Both the position numbers and the translations under genes were made by a program. DNA of 64,000 nucleotides from Spirochaeta sp. UBA5339 (GTDB taxonomy: Bacteria; Spirochaetota; Spirochaetia; DSM-2461): positions 99,844 to 163,843 of the forward strand of contig DHQL01000021.1 in assembly GCA_002408085.1 (NCBI GenBank), given 5' to 3'. Every line of letters starts with the position of its first letter. The first letter of the stretch is position 1. The notes beneath the pieces are model-generated. The model was given only the letters and a program-made list of their open reading frames with translations. It was not told the origin of the DNA and made no database searches. Shown here piece by piece: positions 34,076 to 42,934 of the stretch.

Positions 34076-35179
34076 ATGATTCAAAACTATAAACTCTATC
34101 CACAGCTCCGTTTTATGGGCAACAAATACCGCCTTCTTCCCTGGATTGAAGAGACTCTCACTCCTCTGGACTTCTCATCGGTCCTTGATGCCTTCTCCGG
34201 TTCCGGTTCCGTCTCCTATCTCCTGAAGACCATGGGAAAACAGGTTTTCAGCAATGATTTTCTGAACTTCCCGATGATAATCTCCAGAGCTGCGGTTGAA
34301 AACAGCTCTGTTACAGTCTCCAGGGAGGAGGTTCAACTTCTCTGCCGGGAGGCATCGGCGCCGGGAGTATCCACCGGTAATGCGGGTGCTGCCGGTTCTG
34401 CGAGTCCCGGCGATTCTGCGAGTCCCGGCGATTCAGGAGGATTTATCCGCCGGACCTTTGAGGGGGTCTTCTTTAACCCCGAAGACCTCAGTTTTCTGGA
34501 CACTATTACTTCCAGGCTCCCCCTTCTTGATAATCCCCATAAACAGGCACTGGTAAAAAGCGCCCTGATCCGTTCCTGCGTCAAGAAGCAGCCCCGGGGT
34601 GTCTTTACCATATCCGGAGATCTCAGCCGCTATGACGACGGGAGACGGGACCTGAAGCTGAGTCTTGCAGAGCACCTTAGTGAGCAGATAGAGATCTACA
34701 ACGGCGCAGTATTTGACAACCGCCGGGAAAACCGGGCCTTCTGCGGCTCCGTCTTCGACTTCGATTATGATGCCTTCAAGCCGGACCTCGTCTATATGGA
34801 TCCGCCCTATGTGCCCCGGAGTGATGACAACTGCTATATCAAGCGCTATCATTTCCTGGAGGGCCTGTCCAAGAACTGGGAAGGTGAGGAGATCCTTTAC
34901 AACACCAAGGTGAAAAAGATCCCCAAGAAGTACACTCCCTTCTCCTACAGAAAGGATGCGGTTGATGCCTTTGACAGGATGTTTGCAAAGTTCCGGGAGA
35001 GCACCCTGGTTCTCTCTTACTCATCCAACGGCTTCCCGGACCTTGAGGTTCTGACGGAGCTGATGGGGCGTTACAAGAGCCGGATCGAGGTAAAAGAGAA
35101 AGACCACCGCTACCACTTCGGCACCCATGACAGGGTGAAGCGGGCAAAAGTTTCAGAATATCTGATAATAGGAAGATAA
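34076..35179 (+). CDS. D12-class DNA adenine-N6 methyltransferase
   Basis: This 367-residue Dam/DpnIIA-type methylase has an N-terminal RFMGNKYRLLPWIEETL, SAM-binding motif I LDAFSGSGSVSYLL and catalytic motif IV YMDPPYVPR. It protects host DNA against the restriction enzyme encoded next (ATG 35181, 1 nt after the stop). Between motif I and the recognition region is a Gly/Ala/Ser/Pro-rich insertion with a perfect 6-residue tandem repeat (SASPGD twice). No strong Shine-Dalgarno is seen. Target sequence is unknown. Confidence 0.92.
   Translation: MIQNYKLYPQLRFMGNKYRLLPWIEETLTPLDFSSVLDAFSGSGSVSYLLKTMGKQVFSNDFLNFPMIISRAAVENSSVTVSREEVQLLCREASAPGVSTGNAGAAGSASPGDSASPGDSGGFIRRTFEGVFFNPEDLSFLDTITSRLPLLDNPHKQALVKSALIRSCVKKQPRGVFTISGDLSRYDDGRRDLKLSLAEHLSEQIEIYNGAVFDNRRENRAFCGSVFDFDYDAFKPDLVYMDPPYVPRSDDNCYIKRYHFLEGLSKNWEGEEILYNTKVKKIPKKYTPFSYRKDAVDAFDRMFAKFRESTLVLSYSSNGFPDLEVLTELMGRYKSRIEVKEKDHRYHFGTHDRVKRAKVSEYLIIGR
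34396..34431 (+). repeat. In-frame 18-bp tandem repeat inside the methyltransferase gene
   Basis: Two perfect copies of TTCTGCGAGTCCCGGCGA (34396-34413 and 34414-34431) encode SASPGD twice. Being a multiple of three, copy number changes would keep the frame. Confidence 0.9.
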
Positions 35180-35180
35180 G

Positions 35181-36017
35181 ATGAAGAAGATAACACAGAC
35201 CACTCCGGGACTCCTTGAAGAACTGAGCGTGCTGGAGACCGACTGGAAGGATGATTTCTCAAAAAAAGTACTGGCTTTCCTTAGCCGGTTTGAGTCGGTC
35301 AGCGAAGATCCCTGGACCCTGGTCCGTCTTCTGGATGAGGACTTCGATACGGCATCTACAGTGATCCGCCTCTTTCTGGAACTTTCCAAGGATGAGTACA
35401 CAACCCTGCTGCGCTCTCTTTTTTCTGATTCCCGTGCTGCCGGAAAGAGCGGCTTCAAGGCCAATCCCCTGGGTTATGTGGAGACCCTTGCACCACTGCT
35501 CCTCTCCGACAGGATCAGTGAGACCCTGAACCGGACCTACACCTGGCAGGATATTCTCACTGAGCGTCTGAAAGGGGGCAGGGGCAGTGCCATTAAAGGG
35601 CAGAAACGGGGCCGGGAGCTGGAGGACTATGTGGAGGCCATTGTAAAAGAGGTCTTCGGTGAGTACGAGGCCCGGGTCAGCTTTACCGGCATGGACGGCA
35701 TCTCCACGGAGAAGGCGGATTTTGCCATCCCCTGCAAGGACAAGCCGGAAATCCTGATAGAGGTGAAGGGCTACGGCGCCACCGGCAGCAAGCAGACCGA
35801 TGTGATCGGCGACATTAACAGGATTATTCAGGAGAAGCGCCACGACACGGTGTTTCTTCTTTTTACCGACGGGGTCACCTGGAAGTCCCGTGAGAGCGAC
35901 TTCCGCAAGCTGGTGGACTTTCAGAATTCCGGCTTCATCTATCGGATCTACACAAAGAAGATGAGGGATGAGTTCAAGGAGGACCTGGTGCTGCTGAAGG
36001 AGGAGAAGGGGCTCTAG
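35181..36017 (+). CDS. Probable type II restriction endonuclease (PD-(D/E)XK)
   Basis: This 278-residue protein follows the methylase at once (AGGAAG before ATG 35181). The nuclease core is near 165-200: KADFAIP, then EILIEVKGYG, giving D-x(n)-E-x-K, followed by KQTDVIGDINRII. The N-terminal half is helical. Sequence plus position make a restriction enzyme the best call, though it resembles no enzyme I can name. Confidence 0.8.
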   Translation: MKKITQTTPGLLEELSVLETDWKDDFSKKVLAFLSRFESVSEDPWTLVRLLDEDFDTASTVIRLFLELSKDEYTTLLRSLFSDSRAAGKSGFKANPLGYVETLAPLLLSDRISETLNRTYTWQDILTERLKGGRGSAIKGQKRGRELEDYVEAIVKEVFGEYEARVSFTGMDGISTEKADFAIPCKDKPEILIEVKGYGATGSKQTDVIGDINRIIQEKRHDTVFLLFTDGVTWKSRESDFRKLVDFQNSGFIYRIYTKKMRDEFKEDLVLLKEEKGL

Positions 36018-36049
36018 TTCTGCCGGATACTGCCCCTGCCTCCGGACGC

Positions 36050-36078
36050 AAAAAAGGCCCTCCCGGAGGAGAGCCTTT
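36050..36078. terminator. Bidirectional terminator between restriction and outer-membrane genes
   Basis: A stem of AAAGGC-CTCC with GGAG-GCCTTT (36053-36063 with 36068-36078, one mismatch) has a 4-nt loop. On the minus strand six T follow. Confidence 0.8.
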
Positions 36079-36103
36079 GATATATTAAAGAACTATTTCT
36101 TTA

Positions 36104-36931
36104 TTAGAAAGAGTAGGAAGCACCCATCTTAACAACGATCTTCTGCTCGTAGTCAGACTTTTCTGTTCCTTCCCAGTACATTTCACCGTAGGGAGCGAGT
36201 CCATTGGGGGCAGAGTAGTCCAGCTTGAACCCGGCTCTGTCTCTTCTCCAGTCCTGAACATCGTTTCTTGTTCTGTAAAGACCGATTCTTGCAAAGGGAG
36301 ATACGGAGATTCCGTTGTCCATAGTGTATGTGTAGTAGATTCTTGCCTGAAGCTCATTGTGCAGTGTGTCATCGCTGTTTACATTGAGTTCGTTGTAGAT
36401 TCCGAAAGCAACATTCTGAGTACCGCTGATCATGTATCTGTAACCCAGTTCCATTTCGTGGTAGTAGTTGTCATCAGATGAAGCATTTACCTTCCATGTA
36501 GGCATCATGTTCAGGTAGGGTCTGTGATCACCGAAGTTACCAGTGAAGTTCAGCTTAAAACGGTTTTCCCAGTTTGAATCGCTGTACTCGCCCTGTACAG
36601 GAGTGTTGATTCTCAGTTCGTATTCGGGGCTGAAGGCCAGTGCACCGAAGGAGGTTCTACCACCGACACGTACTTTCTGTCTTGCAATATGATCTGAAGA
36701 GGCACCGGTTCTGTTTTCACCTTCAAGCTGCAGGTATACATTCTTGTATCCGGCACGGAAAATAAGAGCGGGGTTAACCTGGCTGTCGCCAGCTCTGTCT
36801 TCGTCCAGCATAATAGTGTTCTCGAGGTGAGAACCAATTCTGAAGTTCCAGTCACTGCTGTCTGCAAATACGGGAGCCGCAACTGCAATCAGAAGAACCA
36901 TAGAAATAAGGGAAATAACTCTTTTAGTCAT
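36104..36931 (-). CDS. Outer-membrane beta-barrel protein (porin-like), paralogue 1
   Basis: This 275-residue exported protein has a signal peptide ending VAAPVFA (about residue 23). It is rich in alternating beta-strands with aromatic girdles and ends GASYSF, the C-terminal outer-membrane sorting pattern. It is clearly homologous to the gene at 37120-37983 along its length (shared AAPVFA, VEGENR, FENRFKL-type, HRPYLNMMPT, YYHEMELGYRYMISG, NGLAPYGE). The repertoire resembles small oligouronide porins of the KdgM type, which would suit the uronate genes here, but that is inference. AAGGA precedes ATG 36931. Confidence 0.85.
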   Translation of the reverse strand: MTKRVISLISMVLLIAVAAPVFADSSDWNFRIGSHLENTIMLDEDRAGDSQVNPALIFRAGYKNVYLQLEGENRTGASSDHIARQKVRVGGRTSFGALAFSPEYELRINTPVQGEYSDSNWENRFKLNFTGNFGDHRPYLNMMPTWKVNASSDDNYYHEMELGYRYMISGTQNVAFGIYNELNVNSDDTLHNELQARIYYTYTMDNGISVSPFARIGLYRTRNDVQDWRRDRAGFKLDYSAPNGLAPYGEMYWEGTEKSDYEQKIVVKMGASYSF

Positions 36932-37057
36932 TATTCATTCCTTCGTTGATAAAGATTTTGAGAAAAATATATCGATAAAAATTGTGATGAGTTTGGCCTA
37001 AGTATCTGCAATTAGTATTCATATTGTGAAGAAATGTGAAGCCTGATCATTCTGATC

Positions 37058-37087
37058 AAAAAAAGGACTCTCCTGGAGGAGAGCCCT
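37058..37087 (-). terminator. Terminator of outer-membrane paralogue 2
   Basis: Arms AGG-CTCTCC (37064-37073) and GGAGAG-CCT (37078-37087) close a TGGA loop. On the minus strand seven T follow. It is very similar in sequence to the hairpin after paralogue 1, so the whole unit looks duplicated. Confidence 0.8.
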
Positions 37088-37119
37088 GTATTATATCAAA
37101 TCAGCAGTAGGGGATTTTC

Positions 37120-37983
37120 TTACCAGGAGTAAGTAGCACCCATTTTGAACATGATTCTGTTGTTGTAATCGGGCAGACCAGCTACATCACGCTGTGTACC
37201 CTGCCACCATGCTTCAGCGAAGGGAGCAACACCGTTGGGCGCAGAGTAGGATACCTTGGCACCGACTCTGTCTCTTCTCTGGTTGTCATCAGCACCGGCT
37301 CTGTCTCTGTACAGTCCGATTCTTGCGAAGGGAGCCAGAGTAATTCCGCTGTCGAACTTGTATGAGTAGTAGAGTCTTGCCTGAAGCTCGTTGTTTGTTT
37401 TGCTGGAGTCGTATACTGTGCTGAACTCATTGTAGAGACCAAGGGCAACGTTCTGATTACCGCTGATCATGTATCTGTAACCCAGCTCTACTTCATGGTA
37501 GTAGGTGTTGTTGCCGGTTGCGCTGGTTTTTACAGTGGGCATCATGTTCAGCCAGGGTCTGTGGTCACCCATGTTCATACCGAATCTCAGTTTGAAACGG
37601 TTTTCAAATGCTGTTCCGTCCATATCATAACCATCATCAACGGGAGTAGTCATTCTCAGCTCGTATTCGGGAGTGAATGTCAGGGCACCGAAGCCCATTT
37701 TTCCACCGACCATAACCTTCTGTCTCAGGTTATGTCCGGACTCACCGCCAGTAAGGTATGCTTCGCTACCGATTCTGTTTTCGCCTTCTACTTTTACATA
37801 TACATCTTTGTACTGTACCTTGAAGTTTACAGCAGGTGAGATATACAGGTCGCTTCCTGCAAACTCATCTTCCAGGTTCATCTCATTTTCCATATGAGCA
37901 CCTACTGTGAATCCCCAGTCACTTGCAAAAACAGGTGCGGCCAGTGCAATCAGCAGTACCGCAGAAATAATTTTCTTTGTCAT
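37120..37983 (-). CDS. Outer-membrane beta-barrel protein (porin-like), paralogue 2
   Basis: This 287-residue protein has signal peptide MTKKIISAVLLIALAAPVFA, amphipathic strands throughout and terminal GATYSW. Motifs shared with paralogue 1 include YKDVYVKVEGENRIG, HRPWLNMMPT, YYHEVELGYRYMISGNQNVALG and PFARIGLYRDR. AAGGA lies 7 nt before ATG 37983. It is separated from paralogue 1 by its own terminator, so the two are independently transcribed. It probably forms a diffusion channel; KdgM-like oligouronide specificity is possible. Confidence 0.85.
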   Translation of the reverse strand: MTKKIISAVLLIALAAPVFASDWGFTVGAHMENEMNLEDEFAGSDLYISPAVNFKVQYKDVYVKVEGENRIGSEAYLTGGESGHNLRQKVMVGGKMGFGALTFTPEYELRMTTPVDDGYDMDGTAFENRFKLRFGMNMGDHRPWLNMMPTVKTSATGNNTYYHEVELGYRYMISGNQNVALGLYNEFSTVYDSSKTNNELQARLYYSYKFDSGITLAPFARIGLYRDRAGADDNQRRDRVGAKVSYSAPNGVAPFAEAWWQGTQRDVAGLPDYNNRIMFKMGATYSW

Positions 37984-38190
37984 TTTTTAATCCTTTTTAA
38001 TGATTAAGATTTTGATAAAAAGATATCCTTTAAACTCCATCTATGTGTGTTGTGTCTGTCTTGTCTATATATAAAAATGCAGTATGAAATAGCAGGGGGT
38101 AAGTGGATATTGCAAATATCTTCATAAAACAGGTTCCGTCACCTGTTCTCTCTTCATAAAATAGATGTATTTGTGATATTTCGTTGCAAC

Positions 38191-39495
38191 ATGGCTCCCG
38201 GGATTTCTATACTTAGTGAAGTGAAGAACATAAATAAGAAATTTGAAAAATATGCCCTGAAAAGGGCAATCGTAGTGATTCCCCTGTTACTTACCGTTCT
38301 CAGCTCCCTATCGGCCCTTGGCCGCAGCGATGAGATCCTTCCATTTGAAGAGCGTTATCAGACCATGGACTGGGAAGATATCGTGGCAGAAGCCGACGGA
38401 CAGACCCTTTACTTCTATATGTGGGGCGGGAATGAGAGCTATAACCGCTGGGTCAGCTCATGGTTTGCCGGCCGCTTGATGGAAAAGTACAATGTCCATC
38501 TGCAGATGGTGCCTGTGGACGGCCCGGGTGTTTATATCAACAAGGTTCTGGCCGAGAAACAGGCCGGCAGAAACAGCGGCGGTTCAGTTGATCTTATGTG
38601 GATCAACGGAGAGAATTTCAGGGCCATGAAGAAGGCGGACCTTCTCTTTGGACCTTTTGCGGACAGACTTCCCAATATCAGCTATATGGATGAAAGCAAG
38701 CTGGAGTTTGATTTCGGCTATCCCATCGAAGGCTATGAGTCTCCCTACGGGGCAGCTCAGTCGGTTTTTGAGTATAACAGTGCAAGGGTTCCTGATCCTC
38801 CCTCGGATATGGGTGCACTTCTGGAGTGGGCTAAGGAGAATCCCGGCAGGCTGACCTATCCTGCTCCTCCCGACTTTACGGGGAGTCTTTTTGTCCGGCA
38901 TGTGTTCTACTATGTGGCCGGAGGATATGAGGATTTTATGGGCCCCTTTGATGAAGAGATCTATAGCAGAATCGCACCGAAGGTTTGGGAGCTCCTTAAT
39001 GAGGTGGAACCCTATCTCTGGAGTGAAGGGAAGACCTATCCCTCCAATCTGAGCCGGACCCAGGATCTGCTGGCAAACGGCGAGATCTGGTTCAGCATCA
39101 ACTACAGCCCCGACGGAGCCGCAGACTATATATCCAAAGGCCGCTTTCCTGAGAGTATCAGGACCTATATGTTTGATACGGGAATGATCGGCAATCTGAA
39201 CTTTCTGGCCATCAGTTTCAATTCCAACGCCAAGGCTGCGGCAATGGTGGCGGCAAATGAGGTTCTGAGTCCCGAGGTCCAGTATCATGCGGCCAGTCCC
39301 GAGGGCATGTTCTGGATGTCCCCTCTGGATATGGAGAGGCTGCCTGAAACATACAGAAGAAAGTTTGAGTCCCTGCCGTTGGCTCCTTCGCGGCTGCCTG
39401 CGGAAACCCTTAACCGCTTCAGTCTTCCGGAACCGGGAGCAGACTGGCTGACCAGGATTGAGAGGGACTGGCAGGCTGAGGTTTTAAGGAAGTAG
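38191..39495 (+). CDS. ABC transporter substrate-binding protein, YnjB type
   Basis: This is an exported binding protein of about 435 residues. The basic N-terminus and hydrophobic stretch (KRAIVVIPLLLTVLSSLSALG) form a signal peptide without lipobox. The mature part (FYMWGGNESYNRWVSSWFA, VDLMWINGENFRAM) matches YnjB, a periplasmic binding protein of unknown ligand. The start is uncertain: ATG 38191 is given, GTG 38221 is equally possible, and neither has a good Shine-Dalgarno. It heads a four-gene ynjBC-C-D-like operon. Confidence 0.88.
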   Translation: MAPGISILSEVKNINKKFEKYALKRAIVVIPLLLTVLSSLSALGRSDEILPFEERYQTMDWEDIVAEADGQTLYFYMWGGNESYNRWVSSWFAGRLMEKYNVHLQMVPVDGPGVYINKVLAEKQAGRNSGGSVDLMWINGENFRAMKKADLLFGPFADRLPNISYMDESKLEFDFGYPIEGYESPYGAAQSVFEYNSARVPDPPSDMGALLEWAKENPGRLTYPAPPDFTGSLFVRHVFYYVAGGYEDFMGPFDEEIYSRIAPKVWELLNEVEPYLWSEGKTYPSNLSRTQDLLANGEIWFSINYSPDGAADYISKGRFPESIRTYMFDTGMIGNLNFLAISFNSNAKAAAMVAANEVLSPEVQYHAASPEGMFWMSPLDMERLPETYRRKFESLPLAPSRLPAETLNRFSLPEPGADWLTRIERDWQAEVLRK

Positions 39496-39497
39496 CC

Positions 39498-40355
39498 TTG
39501 AACCGCAATACAGCCGCCTGGCTTCTCACAGCACCGGCCCTTATACCGGTACTAATTCTGTTTTTCGGCGGATTTGGTCTTGGAATTCTACAGAGCTTCA
39601 GCTTCTTCCCCCTGATCGGTTTGGATACACCGAACTTTTCTGCCTACACAGAAGTTCTGGCAGAGGATGAACTCCTTCTCAGCCTTGTTCTGACTCTTCT
39701 GGTTTCTCTGTCGGCAACGTTTCTGACCATTGCCCTGGCTGTAACCGCAGCCCTGGCTCTTCGTTCGGCGGAGAGAGGACGCAGGGGGATTCTCTTTTTG
39801 TTTCAGTTCCCCATTACAGTGCCTCATGTGATTATTGCCCTGGGGGCACTCCTCCTCCTTTCTCAAAGCGGATTTGCAGCGAGACTGACGGCATTTTTCG
39901 GGATAATCTCCGATTCAACCGACTTTCCTGTTCTGGTTAATGACCGACTGGGTCTTGGAATCATCTATGTCTACCTCTGGAAGCAGATCCCGTTTATCGG
40001 GATCATAGCTCTTTCGGTACTCCAGTCCATGGGAAATGACTATGAAGAACTGGCAAGGAGTCTGGGTGCAAAACAGAGTCAGGTTCTCTTCCATGTTATT
40101 CTTCCATTGATGAGACCTGCACTCCTGCCGGGATCAGTACTCTGTTTTGCCTTTACCTTCGGATCCTATGAGGTACCCTTTCTTCTGGGCCGCTCCTATC
40201 CCTCCATGCTGCCTGTGCTTGTGTACCGTTATTTTACGAATTTTAATCTGGTGCAGCGTCCCCTGGCTATGGCCCTTGCAGTTCTGATCACTTTGTTTCT
40301 TCTTGTCACAGTGATTCTCTATAAGAAATTTCTTGGCGGAAGGAACAGGCTATGA
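39498..40355 (+). CDS. ABC transporter permease, first YnjC-like half
   Basis: This 285-residue six-helix permease has the EAA loop YEELARSLGAKQSQVLFHVIL. TTG 39498 is the start, with AAGGAA 6 nt upstream and only 2 nt after the preceding stop. In E. coli YnjC both halves are one polypeptide; here they are two genes that overlap by 4 nt. Forms the inner-membrane channel with the next gene. Confidence 0.92.
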   Translation: MNRNTAAWLLTAPALIPVLILFFGGFGLGILQSFSFFPLIGLDTPNFSAYTEVLAEDELLLSLVLTLLVSLSATFLTIALAVTAALALRSAERGRRGILFLFQFPITVPHVIIALGALLLLSQSGFAARLTAFFGIISDSTDFPVLVNDRLGLGIIYVYLWKQIPFIGIIALSVLQSMGNDYEELARSLGAKQSQVLFHVILPLMRPALLPGSVLCFAFTFGSYEVPFLLGRSYPSMLPVLVYRYFTNFNLVQRPLAMALAVLITLFLLVTVILYKKFLGGRNRL

Positions 40356-41152
40356 CTGTTTTGAAACGGATAATACTCCTGGGGCTTGTTATCGGAGTGA
40401 TCCTGCCGATGATCCCTCTCTTTGTCTGGGCTTTCAGCGGAAGCTGGTTTTACCCCTCTTTACTGCCCCAGTCCCTGAGTCTCAGAAGCTGGAGCTATGT
40501 ATTTCATCCGGGCAGCCGGATTCTGGAAGCCCTTTTCAACAGCTTTTTTATTGCCGCCAGTGTAACCATCCTCTCTCTTATAGTCGGAGTGCCAGCTGGA
40601 AAGGCCATAGGAATGTACCGTTTCAAAGGGAAGACCATAGTGGAGATCATTCTTCTCTCCCCGGCCCTTATCCCGTCAATGACAGTAACCATGGGTATGC
40701 AGGTGCTCTTTATCCGTTACGGTCTTTCAGAGACCCTTATGGGAGTCATATTGGTGCATCTGATTCCCACTATTCCCTATATGACCGTCAGTATGAGTGC
40801 CGTATTCTCCCATTTTGATATCAGTTTTGAGGAACAGGCCCGTTCTCTGGGTGCCAAGAGCCTCTCTACTTTCAGGCATGTTACGCTGCCGGCGGTATTC
40901 CCCGGGATGGTCGTGGGAGCCATGTTCTCATTTCTTATCTCCTGGGGGCAGTATGTACTCACTCTGATGGTCGGCGGAGGAAGGATTGTGACTCTTCCTC
41001 TTCTGCTCTACAGTTTTGCAGTCTCAGGCGATAATTCCCTGGTAGGGGCACTTAGTCTGGTCTTTATTATTCCCTCACTGGTGATACTGGTATTAAGCAG
41101 CCGCTTTCTGACAGGAGAGTCTTCGGGCATGGGAGGTTTCGGCGGCGTATGA
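40352..41152 (+). CDS. ABC transporter permease, second YnjC-like half
   Basis: This 266-residue permease has six predicted helices and the EAA loop FEEQARSLGAKSLSTFRHVTL. ATG 40352 overlaps the previous stop (ATGA), and its own stop overlaps the ATPase ATG likewise. It pairs with the preceding permease. Confidence 0.92.
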   Translation: MTVLKRIILLGLVIGVILPMIPLFVWAFSGSWFYPSLLPQSLSLRSWSYVFHPGSRILEALFNSFFIAASVTILSLIVGVPAGKAIGMYRFKGKTIVEIILLSPALIPSMTVTMGMQVLFIRYGLSETLMGVILVHLIPTIPYMTVSMSAVFSHFDISFEEQARSLGAKSLSTFRHVTLPAVFPGMVVGAMFSFLISWGQYVLTLMVGGGRIVTLPLLLYSFAVSGDNSLVGALSLVFIIPSLVILVLSSRFLTGESSGMGGFGGV

Positions 41153-42183
41153 TTGATCTAAGGTTAAAGGGAGTCAGTAAATCCTACGGTAAGAATACGG
41201 TAGTCAAATCTCTGGATATGAAGATTGCTTCAGGGGAGCTTATTGCACTGCTTGGCCCGTCGGGATGCGGAAAGACCACAATTCTGAAGATTATTGCCGG
41301 GTTACAGCAGCCCGATGAAGGAACTGTTTTCTTCGGCAGTCAGGTTATGAACTCTGTCCCTGCAGAGAAGCGGGAAGCGGTAATGGTATTTCAGAACTAC
41401 CTCCTTTTTCCCTTTATGACGGTGGAGGAGAATATTGCCTTCGGCCTTAAGATGCGCCGTACCGATAAAGCAGTAATAAAAGAGCGGGTAAATGAGATCC
41501 TGGCCCTTATCAGGATGGAGGGGATGGGCAGAAGAAAGCCCTCTGAACTTTCGGGTGGACAGAAGCAGAGGGTCGCCCTGGCCCGTGCCCTTGTCCTGCG
41601 GCCCCAGCTTCTGCTTTTGGATGAACCTCTCTCCAATCTGGATGCCCACTTAAGGGATGAAATGAGGGAGCTGATTCTTCGGGTTCACAGGGAGTTCCAG
41701 GTGACAACTGTTTTTGTTACCCATGATCAGGAGGAAGCTGTCCTGCTGGCAGACAGGATAGCCCTAATCTTCGAGGGAAATCTTCATCAGTTTGCTCCGG
41801 TCAGGGACTTTTATGAACGACCTCAGAGTGAGCGGGTAGCCTCTTTTTTCGGCAACAGCAACTTTCTTAAGGGATTCTGTTCCGGTCAGGCTGTCGAGAC
41901 CGAACTGGGTGCTTTTAAGACGCCTCTTACCGGGGAGAATGAGAGCGGAAGAACAGTCTCCCTTATGATCCGGCCCGAGCATATTATTCCCGGGAAAGGG
42001 GAGGATAATTCCTTTCTCTGTCCCATCCGTTCCAAAATCTACATGGGCAGTTTTATCCGCTACAGAATCGAAGTGGGAGAAGGACTCTGGGATGTGATAG
42101 ACGGTCCCGAGGCCAGAAAGGGCTATGAGGAGGGGGAGTCCGCATGGTTTACCTTTCCTCCTCACATGATATGGCTTGTATAA
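41149..42183 (+). CDS. ABC transporter ATP-binding protein (PotA/YnjD type)
   Basis: This 344-residue ATPase shows Walker A GPSGCGKTT, signature LSGGQKQRVALARA, Walker B LLLLDEPLSNLDAHLR and the H-loop VTHDQEEA. A C-terminal TOBE-like regulatory domain follows from about 240. It powers the YnjB-like importer. Metal, polyamine, thiamine or organic-anion uptake are possible substrates; the ligand of the Ynj system is not established. Confidence 0.95.
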   Translation: MIDLRLKGVSKSYGKNTVVKSLDMKIASGELIALLGPSGCGKTTILKIIAGLQQPDEGTVFFGSQVMNSVPAEKREAVMVFQNYLLFPFMTVEENIAFGLKMRRTDKAVIKERVNEILALIRMEGMGRRKPSELSGGQKQRVALARALVLRPQLLLLDEPLSNLDAHLRDEMRELILRVHREFQVTTVFVTHDQEEAVLLADRIALIFEGNLHQFAPVRDFYERPQSERVASFFGNSNFLKGFCSGQAVETELGAFKTPLTGENESGRTVSLMIRPEHIIPGKGEDNSFLCPIRSKIYMGSFIRYRIEVGEGLWDVIDGPEARKGYEEGESAWFTFPPHMIWLV

Positions 42184-42265
42184 TTTTTTCCAATTTGACA
42201 GGTGATGAACTAGAATAGAAGAACGTAAGAAAAAATATCAATTTTCTAGTGTTTTTCTAGATAGT

Positions 42266-42284
42266 ATTGGTTATCATTACTAAT
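42266..42284. promoter_or_regulatory. Fur/PerR-like box before ferritin
   Basis: ATTGGTTATCATTACTAAT is an imperfect 19-bp palindrome. Its core matches the 7-1-7 Fur consensus TGATAATNATTATCA at 11 of 14 positions. It lies 25 bp before the ferritin ATG, which fits iron- or peroxide-dependent control. Confidence 0.5.
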
Positions 42285-42309
42285 AAAAGATTTTAATGGA
42301 GAGGATGAA

Positions 42310-42849
42310 ATGGCATTAGACAAGAAAATGGAAGAAGCACTGAATGAGCAGGTTAATGCAGAGATGTATTCAGCCTATCTCTATCTGTCCATGGGCAGCT
42401 GGTTTGAAGATCAGAATCTGATCGGTTTTGCAAACTGGTTCCGCTGTCAGTATCTGGAAGAAAATATGCATGGGATGAAGATTTATAACTTTATCAACGA
42501 GCGGGGCGGCCGTGCTGTTCTGAAGCCCATCGCCGGGCCTGAAACCGAGTGGAAGAGCTTTGTGGAAGTCTTTGAGCAGGTAGCAGAGCATGAAGCCCAT
42601 GTTACCAGCCTGATTAACAAGCTTGTTAAGCTTTCCCGGGATATTTCCGACTATGCTTCAGAGAGTTTCCTGATGTGGTATGTGGATGAGCAGGTAGAGG
42701 AAGAGGCAACAGCCGATGAACTGCTTTCCCATCTGAAGATGATAGGCAGCGATCCCAATGCCCTTTTCAATATGGACGGTGAACTGAAGGCGAGACAGCC
42801 CTCTGCCAATGTGGTTCCGATTCATATGAATCAGGCGGCTTCTGAGTAG
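42310..42849 (+). CDS. ftnA: Bacterial non-haem ferritin
   Basis: This 179-residue iron-storage ferritin has ferroxidase-site ligands in NEQVNAEMYSAYLYL (Glu) and EENMHGMKIYNFINERGG (Glu, His), then HEAHVTSLINKLV and WYVDEQVEEE (Glu). It forms a 24-mer shell in the cytoplasm. GGAGAGG precedes ATG 42310. A Fur-like palindrome overlaps the presumed promoter, and a strong terminator follows. Confidence 0.95.
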   Translation: MALDKKMEEALNEQVNAEMYSAYLYLSMGSWFEDQNLIGFANWFRCQYLEENMHGMKIYNFINERGGRAVLKPIAGPETEWKSFVEVFEQVAEHEAHVTSLINKLVKLSRDISDYASESFLMWYVDEQVEEEATADELLSHLKMIGSDPNALFNMDGELKARQPSANVVPIHMNQAASE

Positions 42850-42868
42850 GGCTTTTCAGAATAAGCAT

Positions 42869-42901
42869 AAAAAAATCCTCCCGTTAAGGAGGATTTTTTT
42901 T
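42869..42901. terminator. Bidirectional terminator between ferritin and RRM protein genes
   Basis: An A-run, TCCTCC (42876-42881), a 6-nt loop, GGAGGA (42888-42893) and eight T serve converging genes on both strands. Confidence 0.9.
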
Positions 42902-42934
42902 ACCCTATAAAGGGAGAACTATATTAGGAAATGC

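Noticed and set aside
34333..34852. Minus-strand frames opposite the methyltransferase
   Set aside because: Antisense to DPPY/FSGSGS motifs of a real gene; no start signals.
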